Shown piece after piece: positions 18,589 to 28,297 of a DNA stretch of 64,000 bases. Below the pieces are notes generated by a model. That model was given only the letters and a program-made list of their open reading frames with translations. It searched no databases and was not told the origin of the DNA. A program made the position numbers and the translations under genes. Source of the stretch: Corallococcus macrosporus (GTDB lineage Bacteria; Myxococcota; Myxococcia; Myxococcales; Myxococcaceae). Each line of letters begins with the position of its first letter. Within the stretch, counting starts at the first letter, position 1. Location of the stretch: the NCBI RefSeq assembly GCF_017302985.1, contig NZ_JAFIMU010000007.1, positions 806,001-870,000 on the forward strand, written 5' to 3'.

Positions 18589-19488
18589 GTGCGCGTCTTC
18601 CACATCGACAGGTACTCCGTCCCCCTGCCCGACGGGCACCGCTTCCCCATGGAGAAGTACCGGCTGCTGCGCGAAATCCTGCTCGCGCGCGGCATCCTGC
18701 CCCCGGCCGCCTTCCACGAGGCCCCCCGCGCGGAGCGCCACGAACTGGAGCGCGTCCACACCCCGCGCTACCTGGACGCCTTCTTCGGTGGCGCCCTCAC
18801 GGACGCGGAGCTGCGCCGGCTGGGCTTCCCCTGGTCCCCGCTGCTGGTGGACAACGCGCGCGCGTCCGTGGGCGGCACCCTGGCCGCGGCCCGCGCCGCC
18901 CTGGAGGACGGCTTCGGCGCGAACCTGGCCGGCGGCACGCACCACGCGTTCCCGGACCACGGGGAGGGCTTCTGTGTCTTCAACGACATCGCCGTGGCCA
19001 TCCGCGTCCTCCAGGCGGAAGGGGCCATCCGCCGCGCGGTGGTGGTGGACCTGGACGTGCACCAGGGCAACGGCACCGCGGCCACCTTCGCGAACGACGC
19101 GTCCGTCTTCACCTTCTCCATGCACGGCGAGCACAACTTCCCCTTCCGCAAGCAGCCCTCGCACCTGGACCTGGGGCTGGAGGACGGCGTGGGGGACGCG
19201 GAGTACCTGGCCGTGCTCGACGCCCACCTGCCCCACGTCCTGGAGTCCGCGCACGCCGACCTGCTCTTCTTCCAGGCCGGCGTGGATCCGCTGGCCGAGG
19301 ACACCCTGGGCCGGCTGTCGCTCACCCACGCGGGGCTGCGCGAGCGCGACCTGCGCGTCATGCGCGCGGCGAAGGAGCGCGGCCTCCCCGTGGTGCTCAC
19401 CCTGGGCGGCGGCTACGCGAGGCCGCTGGCGCCGTCCCTGGAAGCCCACGTCGGGACTTATCTCGCCGCATGTTCGTTGTTCCGCTGA
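18589..19488 (+). CDS. Histone deacetylase-superfamily protein
   Basis: Bacterial members of this family deacetylate acetyl-lysine, polyamines or small molecules using Zn. The 299-residue protein keeps the catalytic set: the His pair in GGTHHAFPDHGEGFCVFND (His118/119), metal ligands in VVVDLDVHQGNGTA (Asp154, Asp156, His158), and the C-terminal Tyr in LTLGGGYARP. It is close in length and layout to the class IV/HDAC11-like group. I chose the GTG at 18589 (MRVFHIDRYS) because the family normally begins here; a TTG 36 bases earlier is possible. The substrate is unknown and neighbours give no hint. Confidence 0.9.
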   Translation: MRVFHIDRYSVPLPDGHRFPMEKYRLLREILLARGILPPAAFHEAPRAERHELERVHTPRYLDAFFGGALTDAELRRLGFPWSPLLVDNARASVGGTLAAARAALEDGFGANLAGGTHHAFPDHGEGFCVFNDIAVAIRVLQAEGAIRRAVVVDLDVHQGNGTAATFANDASVFTFSMHGEHNFPFRKQPSHLDLGLEDGVGDAEYLAVLDAHLPHVLESAHADLLFFQAGVDPLAEDTLGRLSLTHAGLRERDLRVMRAAKERGLPVVLTLGGGYARPLAPSLEAHVGTYLAACSLFR

Positions 19489-19572
19489 CGCCCGCCTTCC
19501 CCCGGGCCGCTTGCGGGCGCTCGCGCCCCGGCCCCATGCTCAACCCCGCTTCGCCACCCCTGGAGCCCTCCC

Positions 19573-20286
19573 ATGTCGCGTCCCCTTCGCCGTCTTGCCT
19601 TCCTTGCCTGCGCGCTGGCCCTGGGCTGCGGCGGCAACGGTCCCTACTACCGTCTGGACTGGGGAGGCGCGGACACCATCACCGCCGCGCCCGGCGAGTC
19701 CGTCCCCTATGACATCGCCATCCAGCGCATCGCGGACAACCTGGGGGAGGTGCGCGTCCGCGCGGCGAGCGCCCCCGCGGGTGTGACGTTCGGCCCGGAG
19801 TTCTCCCTCCCGGAGGGGGAGACCGTCGTCAACACCACCGCCACGCTCACGGTGGCCCCCACCGTCACGACCTACGGCGTGAACGCGCTGCAGCTCGTTG
19901 CCGAAGACCCCGCCAACAACGTCACCGCCACCAGCGGCATCGCCGTGGTCATCCTCCAGCCGCCCGAGCCCCAGCCGGACTTCTCCATCTCCGTGGAGCC
20001 CCGCCAGGTGAACATCACGCCGGGCCAGTCCGTCCTGACGACGGTGACGGTGACGCGCGCGGAGGGCTTCACCGGCCCGCTCACCATCACGCTCGAGACC
20101 CCTTCCAACACCTCCCGGCTCACCGCGGAGACGGTCACCCTGGCCCCGGACGAGACGACCGCGAAGGTGCGCGTCGGGGCGGACCGCTCGCTCTCCGCGC
20201 TGCCCTACGTGGTGAAGTTCGTGGCCACCGCCGAGGACCAGCGCGCCGCCAAGACGGGCTTCACGTTCAACCTGAACCTCACCTGA
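19573..20286 (+). CDS. Lipoprotein with Ig-like beta domains
   Basis: The 237-residue precursor has a lipoprotein signal ending ALALGC (Cys19). The mature part is rich in Thr/Val/Pro beta strands and reads as two Ig-like units (about 30-125 and 133-237), each with APGESVPYDI/ITPGQSVLTT-type openings. Such lipoproteins are common on the myxobacterial surface and have no known activity. It converges with the pirin gene (15 bases between stops). I do not recognise a named family. Confidence 0.8.
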   Translation: MSRPLRRLAFLACALALGCGGNGPYYRLDWGGADTITAAPGESVPYDIAIQRIADNLGEVRVRAASAPAGVTFGPEFSLPEGETVVNTTATLTVAPTVTTYGVNALQLVAEDPANNVTATSGIAVVILQPPEPQPDFSISVEPRQVNITPGQSVLTTVTVTRAEGFTGPLTITLETPSNTSRLTAETVTLAPDETTAKVRVGADRSLSALPYVVKFVATAEDQRAAKTGFTFNLNLT

Positions 20287-20301
20287 GGGTGACGCTCGCG
20301 C

Positions 20302-20997
20302 TCACGCGAGGTCGAACAGCAGCGCCTCCGTGGGCGTCCTCGCCTCCAGGGCCAGCGCCGTCTCCTCGGACACCGCCACGCCGTCACCGGCCTTGAGCGC
20401 CACGCCGTTGAGCGTGGCCTCGCCCCGGATGACCTGGAGCCAGGCGTGGCGGCCGGGCTGGAGCGCGTAATCCACCCGCTGGCCCGCGCCCAGCTCCGTG
20501 GCGGACAGCACCACGTCCTGGTGCACCGTCAGCGACCCGTCCCGTCCGTCGTGTGACGCCACCACGCGCAGGCGGCCCTGGCGCTCCTGGGGCGCGAAGC
20601 GCTTCTGCTCGTAGCCGGGGGGCAGGCCCTGGCGGTCCGGCGACAGCCATATCTGCAAGAGGTGCAGCGGCTCATCCAGCGGGTTCGTCTCGCTGTGCAC
20701 CACGCCGGTGCCCGCGCTCATGCGCTGCACCTCGCCCGGGCGGATGAGGGCGCGCGTGCCCATGCTGTCCTCGTGCTCCACCGCGCCGCTCACCACGTAG
20801 GTGAGGATCTCCATGTCCCGGTGCGGGTGCTTGCCGAAGCCCCGGCGCGGCGCGACGGTGTCCTCGTTGATGACGCGCAGCGAGCGGAACCCCATGAAGT
20901 CCGGGTCGTAGTAGTCCGCGAACGAAAAGGTGTGATGGGTGTCGAGCCAGCCGTGCTCCGCGTGGCCCCGCGCTTCCGACGTCCGGACGTACATCAT
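20302..20997 (-). CDS. Pirin-family protein (YhhW type)
   Basis: The 231-residue cupin protein has the pirin metal site: [15 protein letters not shown] near the start, then [21 protein letters not shown] with the His/His/Glu ligands, and [15 protein letters not shown]. Bacterial YhhW-like pirins show quercetin 2,3-dioxygenase activity in vitro; physiological role is unclear. The first of two ATGs (20997) has a strong GGAGGAGGG seven bases upstream. The gene is divergent from the ArfB-like gene and likely monocistronic. Confidence 0.92.
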   Translation of the reverse strand: MMYVRTSEARGHAEHGWLDTHHTFSFADYYDPDFMGFRSLRVINEDTVAPRRGFGKHPHRDMEILTYVVSGAVEHEDSMGTRALIRPGEVQRMSAGTGVVHSETNPLDEPLHLLQIWLSPDRQGLPPGYEQKRFAPQERQGRLRVVASHDGRDGSLTVHQDVVLSATELGAGQRVDYALQPGRHAWLQVIRGEATLNGVALKAGDGVAVSEETALALEARTPTEALLFDLA

Positions 20998-21085
20998 GGG
21001 GTGTCCCTCCTCCCGCCGGTTTCACCAGCGGGTGTCAGGAGAGCAGTACCGACGGCGTCCCCCCGGCGCTACCTTGAGGACCGAC

Positions 21086-21478
21086 ATGACGCCGACCCTG
21101 CCCATCGCTCCCCCAGCACGACGCCAGGCCGCCCGGGAGGCCCTCGCCCTGGATGACGAGGCCCTGCTCAAGGTCTGCGACGTGGAGTTCTTCATCGCCT
21201 CCGGGCCCGGCGGTCAGCACCGCAACACCACCGCCAGCGGCGTGCGCCTCACCCACCCGCCCACGGAGCTGTCCGTCACCGCCACCGAGCGCCGCAGCCA
21301 GTCCCAGAACAAGGACGCGGCCGTGCGCCGCCTGCGCGCGGGCCTGCAGGCCCTCACCTTCGTGCCCAAGGTCCGCAAGGCCACCCGCCCCACCCTGGGC
21401 TCCAAGCGCCGCCGCCTGGAGGACAAGAAGCGCACCTCGGAGAAGAAGGCCGGGCGCGGCGGCAGGCTGGGCGACTAG
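21086..21478 (+). CDS. ArfB/YaeJ-like peptidyl-tRNA hydrolase (ribosome rescue)
   Basis: The 130-residue protein has only the catalytic domain of a class I release factor: the GGQ loop in [19 protein letters not shown] (Gly42-Gln44) and a basic C-terminal tail ([20 protein letters not shown]), as in ArfB, which inserts the tail into the mRNA channel of stalled ribosomes and hydrolyses peptidyl-tRNA. No codon-recognition domain is present. The ATG at 21086 is preceded by TTGAGGACCGAC; longer in-frame starts would run into the divergent pirin gene. The short hydrophobic N-terminus is atypical for ArfB, so an RF-H-like role is an alternative. Confidence 0.85.
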   Translation: MTPTLPIAPPARRQAAREALALDDEALLKVCDVEFFIASGPGGQHRNTTASGVRLTHPPTELSVTATERRSQSQNKDAAVRRLRAGLQALTFVPKVRKATRPTLGSKRRRLEDKKRTSEKKAGRGGRLGD

Positions 21479-21668
21479 GCGTCCTCCGCTATGCAGGACG
21501 TGCGGACCTCGCAAGCTTTGCGTAGCCGCTGACGCCGGTTGCCCACAACGACACGGTTTCTTTCCAGGGCCTTCCCAGCAGGGGAGCCCTCCGCCGCCAG
21601 GGCACACCGTGTGCACACACCGAGGGTGGCCCCTGACCCCAGGGGGTCCGTTGGTCCCCCAACCCCCG

Positions 21669-24600
21669 GTGAACTCCTTGGCCCCCAACTCCCCCAGAGT
21701 TTCCGCGTCGCGGCGAATCCTGCTGGGCCTGGCACTGCTGACAGCGCTGCCGGCATCCGCCACGGACATCGTCACCTTCAGCCAGGGCGCGCTCATCATC
21801 CCGGAGCAGGCCACCTTCCAGCAGGGCTGTGGAAGCCTGTCGGCCTACGGCCTGGTGTGGCGCCTGCTGCAGTCCAACGAGGCGGGCGGCTTCAACGCCA
21901 ACCACCCGGTGACGGTGTACCTGGCCATCGACGACACGAAGCGTTCGCCCAACCGCTGCGTGCCCACCAACAAGCACCTGCCGCCGGCGCCGAACAACGG
22001 CCAGTGGAACGACCCCAGCTGGAACGACGGCTGCGACTTCCACATCAGCAACTCGGCCGCGGCGCCCGTCGTGCCGGTGCCGCCCCTGCAGGGGCTGCCC
22101 TCCGGCGGCCTGTTCCCTGAAGGGGACGTGGACAACTTCGCCACCACCACGGCCGAGGCCCGGCCCAACTTCGCGCAGGCGACGCTCAACACCGCCAGCA
22201 ACTTCCGCGACATCCAGTACATGGGCGGCGCGTTCATCATCGACGCGAAGGACGCGAAGAACGCGCTCGACTTCCTGAACTCCTCCGGCGGGGCGGACGC
22301 GCCGAAGAAGTTCCGCACGCCGTGCAACTGCGACACGTTCACCAACGGCAGCGGCTGCTTCTACGTGCGCATGCACCAGGCCACCATCGAGTTCAACGCG
22401 CCCATCGGCCGGCGCCTCAACCGCGTGCCCCCCAAAATCGCCCTGCTGGACCGGGACGACCACGACTCCGGCGACGAGTCCTACGTGAAGGGCGGCATGC
22501 TGGACGACTACCTGCGCAACGCGGGCCTGGACTTCCCGGGCGCGGGCGGCTGCCCCCAGGGCACCACGAAGACGTGCACGCGCAACGGCGGGCAGCCCGG
22601 CCTCATCTACGACGCGCTCCACGCCAACGCGGACCTCGTGTCCACGTCCGCGTTCCCCCACGGCCTGCTCAACGCCGTGGACCCCGTCACCCAGCGCCCC
22701 CGCTACCGCGTGTTCTGGGCGCCGCACTGGGAGCTGGGCAACAGCACGCGCCCCGAGTACCGCGACAACGGCGACGGCGCCGTCAACCAGGCGGAGAACG
22801 TCCTCAACAACATCGCGTACTTCACCAACCAGCGCGGCAACGGCCTGTTCGCGGAGTGCGCCAGCATCTGGTCCTACGAGCACACCGAACGGCCGGACGG
22901 CTCGATGGTGTCCACCTCGCGCTTCCAGAGCGACGGCCTCTTCGAGAGGAACGCGCTGCTCAACGGCTCGACGTGGAACGGCCGCAACTGCACGGACCCC
23001 GACTACCGCAACGAGTCCTCGCCCCGGCCCGCGTGCATCCTCTACCCCAACCCGGGCGACCCCTTCTCCCAACTGGGCGACTTCCGCTTCAACAACGTGC
23101 CGGGCCACACGGAGAACTACCGCACCCCGTTCAAGAACGGCGTGCGGCGGCTGGCGGTGAGCTGGAAGGACTACGCGCCCGGCAACCAGTACGACAACCC
23201 GGTGCACGTGGCGGCGAACGCCCAGCGCGGCCACGACTTCTTCTCCTTCAACCAGAAGGACAATGATCCGCAGAAGGCGACCATCGTCTACCTGGCGGGC
23301 CATGACTTCAAAGGCAGCGTCGCGGGCACGCGCATCGTGCTCAACACGCTGCTCAACCTGGGCAGTGAACCGCTGCAGAGCGAGCGCACCGTGTCCGCGC
23401 CGGTGACGCTGGACGACACCAACGGCAACGACACCAACGGCTCGCGCGCGCTCCTGTTCAAGACGTCCTACAACGCCGTGACGGGCTACCCGCCCGGCGC
23501 GGACACGTACACGCCCGCGCAGGGCTCGCACTGGGTGTTCCCCTACTACCCGGGCACGCTGCGCGCGCACTCGCTCATTGGCGGGGACGCGCTGGCCAAC
23601 GGGGAGAACTCGCTGTCGGACGGCACGCTGTGGAACGCGGACGCGCGCATGCCCGCGCCCGGCGACCGCAACCTCTTCACCTACTTCGGCGGCGAGGTGA
23701 CGGTGAACCCGCCGCTGGGCGCCAACCGCAGCGCGCCGCACGGGGTGCTGCAGGTGGGCTGGGAGCCGGAGGAGGTTTCCGGCACGCGCATCAACAAGAG
23801 CTACAGCGCGACCCCCAACCCCCGCTGCGTGGACGTGCTGAAGCTCAACCGCGCCCAGGCGCGCGACGGCACCTTCCACTACGACTTCGTGAAGGGCGCC
23901 GACGGCGTCTGTGACTTGCAGCAGGCGACGCAGTACTCGCCGCAGTTGGGCGGCTCCGACTTCGGCATCACCAACGAGCTCATCAACAAGGGCCAGCTGC
24001 TCAACGACTTCAACGCGGTGGCGATGATGCTCCAGCGCGTGCGCGGCTACTGCTACGCCACGGCGTCCGGCCGCGACGGCGCCAACGAGACGCCCATCCT
24101 CGAGCCCACCAACGCGCAGTGCAACAACGAGAGCGCGGACAACAAGGCGCACCTGGGCGGCTTCATCCACTCGTCGCCGGTGGTGGTGCCCGCCAGCACC
24201 TTCATCCCGGACCGCAACGCCGCGCGGCCCACGGTGGCGTACGCGGCGGGCCTGGACGGCCAGGTGCACGCCTTCTACGTCTCCGGCGGCTCGCGCTACG
24301 ACGGCCCGGCGGAGGCGCTCCAGTTCCCCAACCCGGACGCCAGCGCGCGCTTCAAGACGGACTTCGCCCAGCGCTTCCGCAACGGAAATCTGCCCCTGCC
24401 CGGCACGGAGCTCTGGAGCTTCCTGCCCGCCACGCAGCTGTCGGGCCTGCGCAACAACACCGCGCGGGTGAACAGCGCGCCCGTCGTCTTCGACGTGTTC
24501 GCGGACTTCGTGGGCACCGGCCGCCGGGAGTGGCACACGGTGCTCGTCGCCAACGTGGGCCAGACGGGGCGCGACCTGTTCGCCCTGGACGTGACGAACC

Positions 24601-25916
24601 CGCTCAAGCCCGTGCTGCTGTGGCACCTGGTGGGCAGCCACTACGCCACCTCCAGCGCGCCGCACTCCGTGGTGTCGCTGGCGGACCGGAGCGTGGGCGG
24701 CACGGACTGGACGTACACCTGGGACGAGGACACCAGCCTCTTCCTGCTGCCGCCGCGCACGGACCCCGGCCGCACGGCCAGCGGCCTCTACGACTACAGT
24801 GGCCTGGGCGGCTCGCGCGGGCTGTCCGTGGGCATCAGCTGGGCGGGGCTCTCGCCCGTGTACACCGTCTTCGTCGCGTCCAGCAGCTCCGGCGCGCCGG
24901 CCGTCCCGGGCTCGCCGGCCTCTCCCGCCAAGGGCGTGCAGGTGTTCGCCATCGACGTGGCCACCGGCCAGAAGCTGTGGCAGTGGCAGCAGGCCTACGC
25001 CAGCAGCGTGGACAACAGCGCGCCCGCCGCGCCCACCGTGTCGCAGGACTCCAGCGGCGCCGCGCGCCTCTACGTGGGTGACATGGAGGGCCGGCTCTGG
25101 GAGCTGGACGCGTCCACCGGCATGAACGTCAACGTGGCGCGCATGGGCCCGGTGTGCAGCGACGCCTCGCCCTGCAAGTACACCGCGATGAACATTGGCG
25201 GGCTGCCCGTCACCAGCCAGCCCATCAGCACCAACGTGGGCCTGGCGCGCATCCCGCGCGACGCCTCGGACACCTCCGCCTTCGGGCAGTACAAGGGCAA
25301 GGTGGTGGCCCTGGTGGGCACCGCCGGCATGGACTGGGTGCCGGACACCGTGGGCGGCCGCTTCCACGCGCTGCTGCTGGACGCGGGCCTGCGGCTGCCC
25401 CTGGGCCAGGACGGCAAGCGGCTGGACGGCTCGCCCATCAGCGCGAACCTGGCCCACTCGGAGGCGACCACCTACGGCATCCTCCAGGAGCCCGCGCCCT
25501 TCCCCATCGTCTTCGCCGCGCCCGAGCACGTCTACGGCAACATCACCATCGCGGGGCGCACCGCGTACTTCAGCACCGCGGAGGAGTCCGTGAACGACCC
25601 CATGCTGCTGAGCGCCTCCGTGCGCGGCCACACGTACAGCATCGACCTGGGCGAAACGCCCACCACGCTGGGCGACATCAACCCGATGAGCGGCGCGACG
25701 CTGGCCAACTACGGCGGCGTGGCCGTCTACCACCGCGACAACGGCGGCACGTCCCAGGACTTCGTCGTGGGCGCGGAGGTGAGCGCCCTGCGCGTCACGC
25801 GCATCGACAACGGGACGCCCGAGGGGCCCTCCAGCCCCGACGCGAAGCACTCCGTGGCCGGCGAGAACGGCGTGCTCTACCAGCTCCTCAACTGGAGCCA
25901 GAGGTTCCTCGAATGA
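21669..25916 (+). CDS. pilY1: PilY1/PilC-type type IV pilus tip protein
   Basis: PilY1 proteins sit with minor pilins at the pilus tip, prime pilus assembly and mediate adhesion. This 1415-residue precursor has a signal peptide (ILLGLALLTALPASA) and a long N-terminal part with paired cysteines. The C-terminal half carries the PilC/PilY beta-propeller signature: VAYAAGLDGQVHAFYV, LFALDVTNPLKPVLLWHLVG, GVQVFAIDVATGQKLWQW and ARLYVGDMEGRLWELD. No von Willebrand domain was seen in the N-terminal part. The GTG at 21669 is chosen because it places the signal peptide correctly; the ribosome site is weak. Its stop overlaps the pilV start, so the four genes of the cluster are coupled. Confidence 0.93.
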   Translation: MNSLAPNSPRVSASRRILLGLALLTALPASATDIVTFSQGALIIPEQATFQQGCGSLSAYGLVWRLLQSNEAGGFNANHPVTVYLAIDDTKRSPNRCVPTNKHLPPAPNNGQWNDPSWNDGCDFHISNSAAAPVVPVPPLQGLPSGGLFPEGDVDNFATTTAEARPNFAQATLNTASNFRDIQYMGGAFIIDAKDAKNALDFLNSSGGADAPKKFRTPCNCDTFTNGSGCFYVRMHQATIEFNAPIGRRLNRVPPKIALLDRDDHDSGDESYVKGGMLDDYLRNAGLDFPGAGGCPQGTTKTCTRNGGQPGLIYDALHANADLVSTSAFPHGLLNAVDPVTQRPRYRVFWAPHWELGNSTRPEYRDNGDGAVNQAENVLNNIAYFTNQRGNGLFAECASIWSYEHTERPDGSMVSTSRFQSDGLFERNALLNGSTWNGRNCTDPDYRNESSPRPACILYPNPGDPFSQLGDFRFNNVPGHTENYRTPFKNGVRRLAVSWKDYAPGNQYDNPVHVAANAQRGHDFFSFNQKDNDPQKATIVYLAGHDFKGSVAGTRIVLNTLLNLGSEPLQSERTVSAPVTLDDTNGNDTNGSRALLFKTSYNAVTGYPPGADTYTPAQGSHWVFPYYPGTLRAHSLIGGDALANGENSLSDGTLWNADARMPAPGDRNLFTYFGGEVTVNPPLGANRSAPHGVLQVGWEPEEVSGTRINKSYSATPNPRCVDVLKLNRAQARDGTFHYDFVKGADGVCDLQQATQYSPQLGGSDFGITNELINKGQLLNDFNAVAMMLQRVRGYCYATASGRDGANETPILEPTNAQCNNESADNKAHLGGFIHSSPVVVPASTFIPDRNAARPTVAYAAGLDGQVHAFYVSGGSRYDGPAEALQFPNPDASARFKTDFAQRFRNGNLPLPGTELWSFLPATQLSGLRNNTARVNSAPVVFDVFADFVGTGRREWHTVLVANVGQTGRDLFALDVTNPLKPVLLWHLVGSHYATSSAPHSVVSLADRSVGGTDWTYTWDEDTSLFLLPPRTDPGRTASGLYDYSGLGGSRGLSVGISWAGLSPVYTVFVASSSSGAPAVPGSPASPAKGVQVFAIDVATGQKLWQWQQAYASSVDNSAPAAPTVSQDSSGAARLYVGDMEGRLWELDASTGMNVNVARMGPVCSDASPCKYTAMNIGGLPVTSQPISTNVGLARIPRDASDTSAFGQYKGKVVALVGTAGMDWVPDTVGGRFHALLLDAGLRLPLGQDGKRLDGSPISANLAHSEATTYGILQEPAPFPIVFAAPEHVYGNITIAGRTAYFSTAEESVNDPMLLSASVRGHTYSIDLGETPTTLGDINPMSGATLANYGGVAVYHRDNGGTSQDFVVGAEVSALRVTRIDNGTPEGPSSPDAKHSVAGENGVLYQLLNWSQRFLE

Positions 25917-26512
25917 GCGCCCGTCTCCCTTCCTCCTCCCGCCGGGGCAGCGGCATCCTGGAGGTCCTCATCTCCATGAGCGTCCTGGCGCTGGCCGCCG
26001 TGGGCGCCGTCATGGGCATGGTGGCCGCCACCCGCGACGTGAAGGACGGCCAGGTGCTCCAGGGGCGGCGCATGCTGCTGGAGGCGCGCACGCAGCGCCT
26101 GTGGCTGGCGTCCAAGATGGAGCTGGCGAACGAGGCCGTCGCGCGGCCTTCCACCTATCCGCCGGAATTGGCCCTGGGCGCGACGCCCTGGAAGCTGGAC
26201 CCCAGCACGCCGCAGGCGGGCGACGTGGGCACCGGCGCCTACTTCCGCGTGCTCCCCACGGGCCAGGTGGAGCCGGCGCTGGACGTGCCCAACGGCACGC
26301 CCTGCAGCGCCACCACTCCGGACGGGGTGCTGCCGCGCGACGTCTACTGCCGTGAAATCCTGGTGACGAAGGGGCTGCCCAAGGACCTGCCGGCCGCGGC
26401 CCAGGCCATGGTGCCCGCCGGCGCCCTGCCCTTCACCTTCTGGACGCGCGCGTACCGCAAGGGCGACAGCCTGGAGCGCGCCATCGTGCACAGCGAGGTG
26501 TTCGTCCAATGA
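25913..26512 (+). CDS. pilV: PilV-like minor pilin
   Basis: The 199-residue protein has a type III (prepilin) leader: basic start, then cleavage expected after Gly in RRGSGILEVLISMSV, giving Glu at mature position 5, followed by a 20-residue hydrophobic helix (LALAAVGAVMGMVAA). The remainder is a small globular head with two cysteines. Minor pilins of this type prime pilus assembly and carry PilY1. It starts at an ATG overlapping the pilY1 stop (ATGA at 25913) and its own stop overlaps pilW. Assignment to PilV rather than another minor pilin rests on gene order. Confidence 0.85.
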   Translation: MSARLPSSSRRGSGILEVLISMSVLALAAVGAVMGMVAATRDVKDGQVLQGRRMLLEARTQRLWLASKMELANEAVARPSTYPPELALGATPWKLDPSTPQAGDVGTGAYFRVLPTGQVEPALDVPNGTPCSATTPDGVLPRDVYCREILVTKGLPKDLPAAAQAMVPAGALPFTFWTRAYRKGDSLERAIVHSEVFVQ

Positions 26513-27600
26513 GGCACAGGTCGACGACTCGCGGCATGACGCTGCTGGAGACGATGGTGGCCGCGGCGCTCGCCACCATCATCCTCGCGGCGGCCACGGC
26601 GCTGCTGCTGGCGGGCGGGCGCGTGGTGCACAACACGGAGCACGTGGCGGACAGCCACGACCACGCGCGGCTCGCGGGAGAGACGCTCCTGTCCGCGGTG
26701 CGCCAGGCCGGCGCGGGCATGTCCGAGGGCCTCTGGGTGGTGTCCGGTGGAACGCCCCAGCACATCAACCCCGTCTTCGGCGGGGATGGCGCGGGCTCCG
26801 GCGTGCTCGCCGCCACCACGTCCGGCAACCTGCCGGGCACGGACGGCAGCGACGACCTGTGGCTGGTGATTCCGGACCGCAACTACCTGGGCCGCGACTG
26901 CGCGCCGGGCGCGGCCATGTCCGTGGTGAAGAGCGGCACCGGCCCCATCGAGGTCAACTGCGTGGGCACGCCCAGCGGCGCCCCGCCCGCCAATCCCATG
27001 CTGGTGGCCAGCAACATGAAGAGCGGCGCGCTGCTCACCCAGGCGTCGGTGACGAGCACCCCGCCCACGGCCACGGTGAACTACCTGGAGTCCGGCGTGC
27101 CGGGCTTCTCCAACGCGCCCCACAAGGGCGGCTTCCAGCGCACCGACATGGTGTACCCCGTGCGGCTGCTGCACTTCTTCATCGGGACGAACCCGGTCAA
27201 CGGCCGCAAGGCGCTGATGCGCGCGGAGGGCACGCCGGGCGGTGACGTGTCCGGGCGGCCCTTCCTGGACATGGGCGACCCAGTGGTGGTGCAGGACTTC
27301 GTGGAGGACCTCCAGGTGGCCTTCGGCGTGGACGCCACGAACACGGGCGACCCCGCCAAGTACGCGTTCCAGGACGGCTTCAAGCCCGAGTACACGCCGG
27401 GCCTGCGCTCCGTGCGCATCAGCGTGGTGGCCACCGGCCGCACGCCCCGCCGCGACACGCGGGACCAGGCCGTCCTCTCCGAGGACCTGCCGCTCGCGGT
27501 GGAGAACCACACGCCCGCCGTCGTCCCCGCGGACGGCTACTTCCGCAGCCTCTTCTCGCGCCGGGCGGAGCTGCCCAACCTGGCCTCGGCCAGCCTGTGA
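26509..27600 (+). CDS. pilW: PilW-like minor pilin
   Basis: The 363-residue product has the prepilin motif TTRGMTLLETMVAAALAT, with cleavage after Gly and Glu at mature position 5, then a hydrophobic helix and a large head of about 330 residues, the size expected of PilW. Ser/Gly-rich beta segments dominate the head, with VEDLQVAFGVDATNTGD and VRISVVATGRTPR toward the end. ATGA overlap with pilV at 26509-26512 shows translational coupling. It should form the pilus-tip complex with PilV, PilX and PilY1. Confidence 0.88.
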   Translation: MRHRSTTRGMTLLETMVAAALATIILAAATALLLAGGRVVHNTEHVADSHDHARLAGETLLSAVRQAGAGMSEGLWVVSGGTPQHINPVFGGDGAGSGVLAATTSGNLPGTDGSDDLWLVIPDRNYLGRDCAPGAAMSVVKSGTGPIEVNCVGTPSGAPPANPMLVASNMKSGALLTQASVTSTPPTATVNYLESGVPGFSNAPHKGGFQRTDMVYPVRLLHFFIGTNPVNGRKALMRAEGTPGGDVSGRPFLDMGDPVVVQDFVEDLQVAFGVDATNTGDPAKYAFQDGFKPEYTPGLRSVRISVVATGRTPRRDTRDQAVLSEDLPLAVENHTPAVVPADGYFRSLFSRRAELPNLASASL

Positions 27601-27626
27601 GTCCGTCTTCCGTGAGGTCCCCCGCC

Positions 27627-28262
27627 ATGTCCCCGCGCCCCTCATCCCGAGCCTCCCGCTCCACCCGCGGCGCCACGCTGCTGCTCGTCGTGCTGCTCGT
27701 CACCGTGCTGCTGGGACTGGTGGCGGGCGTGATGGCCTACGCCAGCAGCGAGCGCACGCGCGCCGTGACCTCCAGCCGCTCCGGCCAGCGTCAGGGCTGC
27801 GCGGAGAGCGGCCTGCAACTGGCGCGCGCCTACTTCGGCCGCAACTTCGCGAAGTGGAACACCTTCCTGAGCGCGCCGTCCGTCTACGACCCCATCGCCT
27901 CGCCCACCAACCCGTCCCCCGCCAACCCGCGCACCGCCGCCGGCCGCGCGGCCATCAAGACGGTGAACCCGGCGCTGTTCGCGGACCTGGACGGAGACGG
28001 CAAGGACGACGTGTACCTCTACGTCCGCGACAACGAGGACGAGCTCAAGCCGCTGCCCCCCGAGTGGAACCGCGACAACGACCAGAACGTCATCGTGGGC
28101 GCGCTGTGCATCAGCGAGACGCTGATTCCGCGCCGGGGGGACACCAACCAGCTGGACCCCAACGCGCTCGCCGTGGAGGGGCTCTTGAAGTTCAGCGGCG
28201 GCGGTGAGGCCTACTCGGCGCAGGCGGGCGCCGGCACGGGCTCCGGCAACCTCAACCGTTGA
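27627..28262 (+). CDS. pilX: PilX-like minor pilin
   Basis: The 211-residue protein has a PilX_N-type leader: after STRG comes ATLLLVVLLVTVLLGLVAG, a prepilin-like hydrophobic helix that lacks Glu at mature position 5, as is usual for PilX and GspK proteins that cap the complex. The head includes a Ca-binding-like DLDGDGKDDVYLYV loop and ESGLQLARAYF, a typical PilX segment. The ATG at 27627 has GAGG nine bases upstream; a GTG at 27597 overlapping the pilW stop is the other option. It is the last gene of the pilus-tip operon. Confidence 0.85.
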   Translation: MSPRPSSRASRSTRGATLLLVVLLVTVLLGLVAGVMAYASSERTRAVTSSRSGQRQGCAESGLQLARAYFGRNFAKWNTFLSAPSVYDPIASPTNPSPANPRTAAGRAAIKTVNPALFADLDGDGKDDVYLYVRDNEDELKPLPPEWNRDNDQNVIVGALCISETLIPRRGDTNQLDPNALAVEGLLKFSGGGEAYSAQAGAGTGSGNLNR

Positions 28263-28297
28263 GCCGTGCGGGCGCCGGGCGTGCGAAGCTTCACGCC

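Noticed and set aside
20939-21085. Longer N-terminus of the ArfB-like protein
   Set aside because: It would overlap the start of the divergent pirin gene and adds residues not seen in the family.
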